The translations under genes were made by a program, and so were the position numbers. From Halomonas daqiaonensis (GTDB taxonomy: Bacteria > Pseudomonadota > Gammaproteobacteria > Pseudomonadales > Halomonadaceae): a DNA stretch of 64,000 nucleotides. This document shows positions 8,301 through 15,709 of the stretch, piece after piece; positions within the stretch are counted from its first letter, which is position 1, and each line of letters opens with the position of its first letter. The stretch lies in NCBI RefSeq assembly GCF_900109725.1, contig NZ_FOBC01000002.1, positions 118,279-182,278 of the forward strand, given 5' to 3'. The notes under the pieces were generated by a model. The model saw only the letters and a program-made list of their open reading frames with translations. It ran no database searches and was not told the origin of the DNA.

Positions 8301-9541
8301 GTATGCAGTGCCGTGAGTACCGCAAAACCGCTCTCTGACCACTGACCGAGCGCCACTTCCTCGCCCTTCTCGAGCAGAATGGCCGCAATGGCAGCAATGA
8401 CATGGCAATACAGACGCAGGGTGATGGGCTTGCTTTCATGGCGGGCGCCACGCCGGACAAGCTCCCGAGCGAAATCCAAGTAGGCGGCATCGCTCTCGAC
8501 CAGCCTGATCAAGGCATGGACGCTGTAACCACGAACTTCCCTGGCGCTGTCCTCCAGGGCAAGGACCGGTAGATGGCGCTCGAGCAAGGCCGGGCGTAGC
8601 TCGACCAGCAGGTCGATCAGTGCCTGGCGAACCGTGGGACTCGGATCATGCAGGGCCGTCTCGAGCAGGGTCTCGAGCCGCGGGTCATCGGCATGTTCGC
8701 CAAGCACCTGCACCGCATGCTGACGAACGAAGAAGTCGTCGCCCTCGGCCACGCGCGTCAGGCGACGCTCGATGATATCCACCACCGCGGGATACCCCAG
8801 CACGCTCAGCAGCGACAGCGCCTCGGTCTGGAGCCAGACCGGCTGGCGATGGTCCATCGCCAGCCGGTAGCTATAGGTCAGGGTGCTATCACCCAGGTAG
8901 CGCCCTCGGCCTTCCGGCGCCAGGGCGCGGGCAACACGGGCCAGGCCATGAAAGGCGGCAAGGCGAACGCGAAGATCGCCATCGTAGGCGAGAAGCTCGC
9001 CGACTCCCGTCTCGAGATCGAGCTGATGCCAGCGTTGGATGCCCTCCTCGGCGGTCACCGTATCGGCACCCATGTAGGTCGACCCCAGCACCCCCAGCCG
9101 CTCCAGGCTGAAGCTCAGATGACGTTCGCAATCGGCGAACTGCTTCTGGTAGCGCTCGCTGACCGCATCGGGGCCGAACCAGCGACCGAAGGCCCGACGA
9201 TCCCCCAGCAATTGGGCCCGACCCGCGCCAAGGGTTCGGGCATAATCGAGCACATGCCCCCGGATCTCGTCTTCCGATCCGGCACTGGCAAGCCTGGCCG
9301 TGAACTCGTGATGATTGGCATGCAGGCGGGCTATGTCACGGCGCTGAACCTCGATCCAGTCAAGCAGGGCTTCCAGAAGCGACCGGCACAGAGTATCGGG
9401 GTCGTCCTTGGGAAGAGGACGACCGCTCTTGCGACAAAAGTCCAGAATGGCAGCAATCTGGCGCCGGTTCACGCGCTGCCAGGGTGCGGAAAGCCCCTCG
9501 GTCAGAAGGGCTTCAGGCTGAAGAGTGGCGTTGAACTTCAT
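5342..9541 (-). CDS. HEAT-repeat / PgsB (CapB)-like amide ligase fusion
   Basis: A 1399-residue protein. Residues ~210-440 are HEAT-like helical repeats (for example FVRQHAVQVLGEHADDPRLETLL). A single transmembrane segment at about 705-725 (VFLAGMLALFVGRHVYV) is followed directly by a full PgsB/CapB ligase domain. That domain has GTRGKSGT (P-loop, ~740), SKTTG, ECMGLTP, the NTYPDHEDIQGP segment matching the EDHMDVMGP of Bacillus PgsB, FTNGMSANE and VINNRADRVARS. PgsB is an ATP-dependent Mur-ligase-like enzyme that extends poly-gamma-glutamate. Here the P-loop is GKSG rather than GKST, and about 300 extra C-terminal residues follow. Bacillus PgsB is only ~390 residues. Its ATG overlaps the stop of the preceding gene (ATGA). 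It is the last gene of the operon. Confidence 0.85.
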   Translation of the reverse strand: MKFNATLQPEALLTEGLSAPWQRVNRRQIAAILDFCRKSGRPLPKDDPDTLCRSLLEALLDWIEVQRRDIARLHANHHEFTARLASAGSEDEIRGHVLDYARTLGAGRAQLLGDRRAFGRWFGPDAVSERYQKQFADCERHLSFSLERLGVLGSTYMGADTVTAEEGIQRWHQLDLETGVGELLAYDGDLRVRLAAFHGLARVARALAPEGRGRYLGDSTLTYSYRLAMDHRQPVWLQTEALSLLSVLGYPAVVDIIERRLTRVAEGDDFFVRQHAVQVLGEHADDPRLETLLETALHDPSPTVRQALIDLLVELRPALLERHLPVLALEDSAREVRGYSVHALIRLVESDAAYLDFARELVRRGARHESKPITLRLYCHVIAAIAAILLEKGEEVALGQWSESGFAVLTALHTEADDLRVRRWAAQARETLWCMADPQARNLHQALRSRLEEAPVRKRRRLDVSDQVDDDHLGRVLSALTQDNFGLDASRTSGKLSFQRWERFRFRLWRAWYEFMHSSPDKRQAGHHTIGRVYYGLLQVPSARMSELSPTKVPGEPLHMSDEDGWRPYLPLVDQVISSLDQSWPTRPMKVYTSEGVTEITPPSGLFSRLRARLKLTFRFAQYARLRNWEADSGGAPNGYLVALQALGFRVGFRTHTDPEARPLPADPAVQRFFPALAFPPLLLGWWQEYTDYFVSVYQNSLRQLSVFLAGMLALFVGRHVYVNLTTRRARNKLPLVIGGWGTRGKSGTERLKAALFNGLGFHVISKTTGCEAMFLHGYSHRDLQEMFLFRPYDKATIWEQADLVKLSRKLDADVFLWECMGLTPSYVRILQKQWMRDDISTITNTYPDHEDIQGPAGIDIPIVMTEFIPRKSTLITSEAEMLPILQQASDKLGTKCYHIGWIESELLPGDTLSRFPYEEHPTNIALVLRMADEFDIPHLFALKAMADHVILDLGVLKVYPLAHARGRKLQFTNGMSANERLGALGNWNRLGFDKQDPEAEPGIWVSTVINNRADRVARSRVFADILVNDIGADHHFLIGTNLEGLMGYIEESWQVRREETTLWPRSQDNPDPSVEWLRLARQMKVSVTEQAVLGRLSAMLEGLGVAHDPQVLADNLADPGDYLQGLAKQVPEHENENEHAAEKASLARHLETILAHHLTCYREWQEFSELEQRIARDPAHSEALDEQVRDLLWTWFRSRIEIVRSPFVTGEQLVNMICEQTPPGYTNRILGMQNIKGPGLDWVYRWQAWDKIHAAGEMILNGNRGEAIRGLQFLASFQEYGLLSAEYMQDLLRRARELPVAQSESFQAELRLIAANLEARNKPAEEEGQSPSEPTGGLWLTVVTWVEKFLDVGDAVKRRRKADRIYRDMVTKRISTARAADELQYLTKRQKGGWLVQR

Positions 9542-12500
9542 GGGTAGACCGGATCCAGGCGGTTGGTGTCGACACGCGCTCGCTGCTGGGCGCGCCGCAG
9601 GGGCAGAAAGTCGAGTTCATCCGGGCGCCTGGCCGGACTCAGGCGCCCGGCATTGGCTTCGTAGCCGATTCTCAGTCGCCAGCCGACGTCGCTGCGATCG
9701 ATATCGTAGTTGGCCTCGGCGCGCAGGGTCAGGGCATTGGCACCGGCGTCAAAGCTGAGCAGGTTGCCGCCCAAGAAGACACGCTTGCGATCGAGGCTCG
9801 TGGTGCGATCATCGTCGTTGAAGTAGCGACGCCAGCGCACGCCCACTTCCCCTGCCGCGGAACCGAACAGCTGCCTTGCTGCTGCGGTGACCTCCAGATG
9901 GTCAAGATCGAAGGGGTTTAGCGACTCGTTGCTGACCAAGGCCCCCTCGAGATAGACACGCTGATCCAGATGGGGCGTCCAGGTAAGGCGATCGGCAAGC
10001 ACAAGGCTTCGCCGATGATCTCGCTTGTAGGGGGAAAAGACATCCGGGTCCAGCTCCGGCAAGGCTGTGCCGGGCACCGAATCCAGGCTCAACCAACGCT
10101 GATTCAGGGTAATGCCAGGCTCGTGTCTGAGCCGTGGCGACAGCCGGTAGGTCCGCTCGAGGCTTGTCTGCACGCGTGCCGACCAGTGATTGTCACCATC
10201 CAGGTCTTGGACCTCCCCGGGCTGCAGGTATGCCTCACCGAAGAAGCCGAGTTGCCAATCACTTTCCTCGGGATAGACATCCACCCACTGCCTGGCCCCC
10301 AGGACCTCCTGGCCATCGAACCGGCGCAGGAGCATATCGCTACGGCTAAAGAACCGCCTATCCTGCTGGCGGAATCGGTAGCTGACGCCGGCCTCCATTA
10401 CGCTTGCTCCCTGGGCGGGAGCCACATCCTCTTCGCTGCCGCTGACGCGATCGACAAGGTCCAGGTAGCCACCCCAGCTACTCAGGTCGGCACCGGCATG
10501 ATGGCGATCTTCCGGCCTCCATGCCACCGGCTCAACAGGTGCCTCGGGGGGCGTAGGCCCCGTGGCGGGGGCGGCAAGGCTTGCCTTGATCATTGCGGGC
10601 TCCAGCGGCCTGGCCTCCGGGGACTGATGCAGGGCATGCAGGCGGTAGTAGCGATCCTCGCCATCCCCTGCTTCGAAGATCAGGGTCTGCCAGCCCGCGT
10701 CCACATACCGATACTGCGTCGAGCCATTGTCCGAGCGATTGCCCGGCTGCCACTCGTCCACCCGCACCCAGGCAGGCCCCTGGACATAAAAGCTCGCCGG
10801 CTGGTCCGGTGCGGCAATGTGGTAGGTGCGTGTCTCGTTGTCGAGCAATGACGCCCCGTTCTCGGCCCGATTGATCCGGGCGGTGACGAATTGCTGCTGT
10901 CGGGGCTCCCTGAGCCACAGTCGCAGGGCGTGCTCTCCTGCCTCCAGGCGAAGTCGCACCACTGACTCTTTTTCCGACAGGCGGACCATCCGGGGTTGGC
11001 GATCATCCAGTTGAAGCATCACCTCGGCCGGAACCCTCGCCTCGTGGGGCAGGACGCGCTGCGCAAGACGAATCTCGATGGTCAGGGGGTCGGGGGTGAA
11101 GAGCTCCACCCCCTCGGTGCCTCTGCCGCTCAACAGCATGGCCGATGCCGGCAACTGGGGTAGCAAGGCCTGGCGCACGCGCCGGAAGGGAGAATGCATC
11201 TCCTCCTGCAGGGGCAGTTGACGCACCCCGGCACTCTCGAAACTGCTGCTGATGGGTTCCCAGTCATAGCTCTGAAGCAGCCGGTCGGCCAGCTGGCGGA
11301 TGGCTGGGACTGCACTATGCGCCTCGGCCAACTGAGCCAGACGTGCGCTCACCCGCTCCCTGTTACCGGGGTTCTGCTCGAGCTGCCAGAGCAGCGCCAC
11401 GGCAACGCCATGGGCGACGTCGGGTAATTCAGGCACGCCGGTATCGGTCGCGACATCTTCCACCTGTACGGCATGACTGCCCTCGGGCCAGCCCTTCGGG
11501 CCCACTGCATGATCAGGAAACTCAAGGGATTCAAGAGCATCCATGAAGGAAAAAGCGTTCAGAGGAACGAGATCAAGCGTATGCAGTCGTGCGGCAGGCA
11601 GGACGGGCAGCCTCTCGAGCTCTCCTTCACGCACCCGGTGATACTCAGGCGCCGAGGCAGACAGGAAGCCCGTTCTGTCATCAGGATCCTGTAGCAGATC
11701 CTTCAAGGCCAGGGGCGTCAGCGCTGGAAGCACCGCCCAGTGTTGGGTCGGCTGCCACTGCCACAGCTGAGTGAGATAGTCATGGTCCTGGGGCCGCAGG
11801 CGGACCTGGTACAGGCCAGCGGGTACCTCGAGCAGGATGTCATCACCGGTGGCAGTACCAATATTGCGGTTGATCGTCTCGAGGTAGGGATTGTCTGCAC
11901 GACTGAGAATCGGCGCCTGAAGCCTTGTGGTCTTGCCCACGGCGTTGACGAGCTCAGCGGCAAGCCAATCCATCTCTCCCGGCGCCCGGGAATCCGGGGC
12001 CACCCGACGCAGCTGCACACGCAGCACCGTTGGCCCCACCACCTCGAGCTCCAGCGGTGCTTCAGCGCTGGCATGCGGCAGGGCGAGAGGCTTTCGCGTG
12101 ACGTCGCTGAACAGCGTCGAGAAACCCTGGCTGCTCTCGAAACGGCTGCCGAGAGATACCCAGTCGAACGCCTGCTGTGGCGACAGCGACCAGGCAAGCC
12201 AGCGCTCCACACCCGCCAGACGCCGATCCCGGTCCGAGCTTTCAAGCGCGAGAGCGATATCCTCAGCCTCGCGCATCCGCTCCATTCGCCAAAGGCCTGC
12301 CTCCCCGGCACTCAGCCAGTACTGCATGGCCTGGGCAGTGTCTCCTTGGCGCGCCGCCAGATCACCCTGTCGCAGCGCCTGGTCTGGCACCCTGTCTGCG
12401 GTGTCCAGCCAGCCGGCTTCCTGTGCCGCTTCCGGCAGCCAGTCCGGCATGGGCCCTTGGTGGGCAAGCACCAAGCCAAGCTGAGTTGCCCAGAGGGAAT

Positions 12501-14811
12501 CGCCGGCGCGATGCAGCGCCTCGCCCAGGGGATCGAGAAGCGCCCTGTCGCCTTCACGCAGATAGCGTGCGGCCAGCAGACGAACCTGGCTTTCCCAACG
12601 TTGGGTCTTGGCGAAATCCGTCAGCAGGTCTTCGGTTGCCAGGCGCCTTGCGACTGCATCAGGCGCGAAGACGGCCGTGGCCAGACGTTGGCGCCGGGCC
12701 AGGTAGTGCTCGCCCAGGGCTTCAAGGGCCTTCTGCGACAGCCGATAGGCCTCCGGGTCCTGACCGTACCCCGCCCTGCCGAGTGCCTCCAGAACGCCGA
12801 TCCAGTTCGTACGTTGCGACTGTGCTCGAGCTCGCTTTAGGCGCTCATCCAGATGGGCAACTGCCGGCTCATAGGGCTTAGGATCAAGGTCATCCAGATA
12901 GGCTGCCTGGGCGGCGTGAAGGTAGCGCAGCATCGGGTACCACTGATTCTCGAGAGCGCGTTCCGGCGTCAAGGCGAAGGGAAGCGGCTTCGATTCAGGA
13001 TTCGGCGCCGCTTCAAGTGCCTGACGCAGGCGGTTGACGAGCGAATGAGAAGGCGTCTCTTCCAGAAGGTCGCGATAGGTGGTCTCACCGGCTTCATAGG
13101 GCTGACTGGCCCGGTACTGAAGCGACACCGGAAGCACGGCATCGCTCCAGACACGCACCTCGTCGACATGTGTAGGCAGAGGCAAGGTCACGCTTGCCGT
13201 GGGCCAGTAGTGACCAGCCTCGCGCTGGGCCGTGAAGTCGCCCCCCAGGGTCGGATGCACCAACGACGAACCCTGCACCTGACCTTGTGCATGAGCCCAT
13301 GCCTGACCCTGCGAAAGCACCGCATCCTCGGGTGTAGGCAGATCAACTTGTGGCGCAGCATCTGTGAGTCTCAGCCGCTTTGCCGGCGCGTCGTCATATT
13401 GCACCCAGAGCTCGGTATCTTTCGTGGGGTTCAATCGCGCCACGGAGAGGCGCAGGCGTGAAGGCCCGAAGCGCGCCGGCAGAGGGTAGTTCAAAGGCGC
13501 TTGGTCAAGTTCGACGAAGAGGCCACGGCCCAGTCGCTCGAGTACGTTTTGGCCCAGGTAGTAGTCCTCATCGGCCTCGAGCTGCAGCGGGCTTGTCGTG
13601 GCGAACCAGGCGGTAGTCAGGGCCAGAGGGTCGGTAGCAGCATCGGGGAAAAGATTGCGAAAGAAGCGCTGGCTGCGCTCGATATCGCCGGCGAGTGCCT
13701 GCCTTGCCACCTGGGGCCTGGCGCCGGGCCAGGACGATGCATCCTGCTCCATAAAGCCCAGTCCTAGAAAGCCCAGTGCAATGTCGGCGGCCCCCTCGAG
13801 ATGATTCGACTGGCGCAAGGCGTCCACGTCATCGAGCGTCATGCCACCCGCGGTCAGGGGTTGGTCAACAAGAGACCGAGTAAGCTCGGCAGCCGTCGGT
13901 TCGGGCTCGTTGAGCGCCAGAAAATAGTCTCCTCCGGTCTGCTCGATCCTTGCGAGCAGCGGCAGGGATGCCTTGAGTCTGAGGCGGTGCTCACCCTCGG
14001 GAATCGTCAGGTAGCGCCGGTCCATGCCGCCATGGAGCAGAGATGCGTCCACCTCCTGGTAGAGGGTGCTGAGCTGCGTTCGCTCGATGCTGACCTGCTG
14101 CCAGGGGGCCTCATCCAGGGTCCAGCTCAGGGAGTACTGCTGCTGTTGCTTCGCCTCCTCGGCCGGCCGGCTGGCAAGGGCAAGTACCACCGGCCCCTTA
14201 ACATCCAGTTCGAGCGTCTCGCCCCGCGAAAGGCGCTGAACGGGCAACCTGTCGCCGTCATCATCGACAAGCTGTACTCGCTCGAGCCCTCGCTGTTCGG
14301 CGGTTTCCCGATAGGCGTCCGGCGAATCCACAGGATCGAGCTCAGCGACAAGCAGCCGTCCACTGAAATCTGTCTCAGCCTCCAGGCGAGCGAGCAGGGG
14401 CGATGGCTTGTCCTTTACATGAAACCATTCCTGGCCGTCGGTGCCGGGGGTCCAGGATGCCTGCCACCAGAGCTGTCCATCATGGGACAGCCATAGCAAT
14501 GGCGGCGCCTGGTCGTCTTCGAGTTGTAGCCGAAGATGACCCTGGGCGGCGAGTTCGAAGGTGGCTTCCTCGCCGGCATCCAGCATCAGGCGCCCTTCCT
14601 CTCTTGAAACCCAGCTTGTCTCACTCGATACCCGGCTTGCCGAATGATCCAGCCGCTGTGCCGCCGTCCAGAAGAGTCGCGGCGCCTGGCGTGCGCGCTC
14701 GCGTTCGGTGAGCGGGTCCGCCGAGTAGGGATAGGGAGTTGAATGGGGCAGATCGTCGCCGACGGCGGTCAGGGGTAACGCAGAGGCCAGAATCACGGCA
14801 AGCCATCTCAT
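9538..14811 (-). CDS. Giant TPR-like / probable outer-membrane beta-barrel protein of the pgs-like operon
   Basis: A 1757-residue secreted protein. The start at 14809-14811 gives a clean signal peptide (MRWLAVILASALPLTAVGDD), follows GGAGA by seven bases, and overlaps the upstream stop as ATGA. Residues ~40-600 are beta-rich modules, ~620-890 are helical and TPR-like (GDLAARQGDTAQAMQYWLSA), more beta-rich modules follow, and ~1447-1757 alternate polar and hydrophobic residues with many aromatics, as in an outer-membrane beta-barrel. The last residues (DPVYP) are not the usual terminal Phe/Trp. The TPR-plus-barrel plan is that of exopolysaccharide export proteins (BcsC, PgaA, AlgK/AlgE), so export of the polymer is inferred. 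I recognise no named family. Confidence 0.65.
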   Translation of the reverse strand: MRWLAVILASALPLTAVGDDLPHSTPYPYSADPLTERERARQAPRLFWTAAQRLDHSASRVSSETSWVSREEGRLMLDAGEEATFELAAQGHLRLQLEDDQAPPLLWLSHDGQLWWQASWTPGTDGQEWFHVKDKPSPLLARLEAETDFSGRLLVAELDPVDSPDAYRETAEQRGLERVQLVDDDGDRLPVQRLSRGETLELDVKGPVVLALASRPAEEAKQQQQYSLSWTLDEAPWQQVSIERTQLSTLYQEVDASLLHGGMDRRYLTIPEGEHRLRLKASLPLLARIEQTGGDYFLALNEPEPTAAELTRSLVDQPLTAGGMTLDDVDALRQSNHLEGAADIALGFLGLGFMEQDASSWPGARPQVARQALAGDIERSQRFFRNLFPDAATDPLALTTAWFATTSPLQLEADEDYYLGQNVLERLGRGLFVELDQAPLNYPLPARFGPSRLRLSVARLNPTKDTELWVQYDDAPAKRLRLTDAAPQVDLPTPEDAVLSQGQAWAHAQGQVQGSSLVHPTLGGDFTAQREAGHYWPTASVTLPLPTHVDEVRVWSDAVLPVSLQYRASQPYEAGETTYRDLLEETPSHSLVNRLRQALEAAPNPESKPLPFALTPERALENQWYPMLRYLHAAQAAYLDDLDPKPYEPAVAHLDERLKRARAQSQRTNWIGVLEALGRAGYGQDPEAYRLSQKALEALGEHYLARRQRLATAVFAPDAVARRLATEDLLTDFAKTQRWESQVRLLAARYLREGDRALLDPLGEALHRAGDSLWATQLGLVLAHQGPMPDWLPEAAQEAGWLDTADRVPDQALRQGDLAARQGDTAQAMQYWLSAGEAGLWRMERMREAEDIALALESSDRDRRLAGVERWLAWSLSPQQAFDWVSLGSRFESSQGFSTLFSDVTRKPLALPHASAEAPLELEVVGPTVLRVQLRRVAPDSRAPGEMDWLAAELVNAVGKTTRLQAPILSRADNPYLETINRNIGTATGDDILLEVPAGLYQVRLRPQDHDYLTQLWQWQPTQHWAVLPALTPLALKDLLQDPDDRTGFLSASAPEYHRVREGELERLPVLPAARLHTLDLVPLNAFSFMDALESLEFPDHAVGPKGWPEGSHAVQVEDVATDTGVPELPDVAHGVAVALLWQLEQNPGNRERVSARLAQLAEAHSAVPAIRQLADRLLQSYDWEPISSSFESAGVRQLPLQEEMHSPFRRVRQALLPQLPASAMLLSGRGTEGVELFTPDPLTIEIRLAQRVLPHEARVPAEVMLQLDDRQPRMVRLSEKESVVRLRLEAGEHALRLWLREPRQQQFVTARINRAENGASLLDNETRTYHIAAPDQPASFYVQGPAWVRVDEWQPGNRSDNGSTQYRYVDAGWQTLIFEAGDGEDRYYRLHALHQSPEARPLEPAMIKASLAAPATGPTPPEAPVEPVAWRPEDRHHAGADLSSWGGYLDLVDRVSGSEEDVAPAQGASVMEAGVSYRFRQQDRRFFSRSDMLLRRFDGQEVLGARQWVDVYPEESDWQLGFFGEAYLQPGEVQDLDGDNHWSARVQTSLERTYRLSPRLRHEPGITLNQRWLSLDSVPGTALPELDPDVFSPYKRDHRRSLVLADRLTWTPHLDQRVYLEGALVSNESLNPFDLDHLEVTAAARQLFGSAAGEVGVRWRRYFNDDDRTTSLDRKRVFLGGNLLSFDAGANALTLRAEANYDIDRSDVGWRLRIGYEANAGRLSPARRPDELDFLPLRRAQQRARVDTNRLDPVYP

Positions 14812-15695
14812 AGGCGAGTCTCCGTTACGCACTGGATGAGCGTGTTTCTGGCATCAACGTCCCCAACCAGGCGCTTGCGCAGGTCGCTGTCGAGTTCCAG
14901 ATGGACGAAGCCTTCGAAGCCCCGGTTGCGAAGATCGGCAGCCAGGGTGTTGGTGGTGGCGCCCAGCTCCCGGACATCCCGAGGGTATAGCAGCGCCCGG
15001 ATATCGAGTCGCTTGGACAGGCAATCCGCCAGCCGGGCCAAGGCCTTGGGTGGCTTGCGGCTGCCATCACTGAGAATGGCATCGGCTTCGCGGCCGGCCC
15101 GACTCTTGCGCTTGGCACGGCTGAAACCGTGCAACTGGAGTATCCGCCCCTCGGGATGCACCTCGGCAAAGGCGCGACTCAGGGCATGCAGGTAGCTGTC
15201 GGGAATATGCACCAGGTCGCTGTCATCGCCGTGGTAGCGATGGGTGGTGTTCCATGCTGCCGCCATGGCATCGCTTTCCAGGAAGAGCTGGCGGGCGATG
15301 GAACCGGTGCGCAGATCGTAATACTGATGAGGCGCCTGGATCAGAAGCGGCGCCCCGCCGTGGGTGCGTGCTGCAAAAAAACCACGGCCGCGACGCTCGT
15401 CTTCCTTTTCGGTCAGGACGACAACACCTGGCTGAGACAAGGCAACCGGCTCGAATCCGGGAATTTCGACGCCAGATATCGCGACACCGCGTGCCGCCTC
15501 GAGACGGTCATCCGCGGCCAGCCAGTGTCGAAACCCCTCCTGAGCCTGAACGATGTGGTGCGTCTCCGGCACGGTGTAATCCTCGCTTCGGGCTTGCTCG
15601 AGCAGCGTGTCGAGGCTCGCAACCGATGGAGATGCCAGTGTCATCACCCCGGGAATCAGCAGCAAGACTGCCAGCAGTGGCGTTTTCTTACTCAT
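14808..15695 (-). CDS. Secreted hydrolase-like protein of the pgs-like operon
   Basis: A 295-residue protein with a signal peptide (MSKKTPLLAVLLLIPGVMTLASP). The start at 15693-15695 follows AAGGAG by five bases and is preferred to an ATG six codons upstream that overlaps the previous stop. A core at ~100-195 has LLIQAPH123QYYD127LRT, a hydrophobic LF helix, a SDL motif and ILQLH189GF. The H-x3-D-x2-T pattern followed by a second L-H-G resembles the metal-binding pattern of poly-gamma-glutamate hydrolase/N-formylglutamate-amidohydrolase-type folds. The likely role is trimming or releasing the polymer in the periplasm; this is inference. Two degenerate copies of the same core occur in the PgsC fusion encoded upstream. 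Confidence 0.6.
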   Translation of the reverse strand: MSKKTPLLAVLLLIPGVMTLASPSVASLDTLLEQARSEDYTVPETHHIVQAQEGFRHWLAADDRLEAARGVAISGVEIPGFEPVALSQPGVVVLTEKEDERRGRGFFAARTHGGAPLLIQAPHQYYDLRTGSIARQLFLESDAMAAAWNTTHRYHGDDSDLVHIPDSYLHALSRAFAEVHPEGRILQLHGFSRAKRKSRAGREADAILSDGSRKPPKALARLADCLSKRLDIRALLYPRDVRELGATTNTLAADLRNRGFEGFVHLELDSDLRKRLVGDVDARNTLIQCVTETRL

Positions 15696-15709
15696 CAAGG
15701 CTCCTTCTA

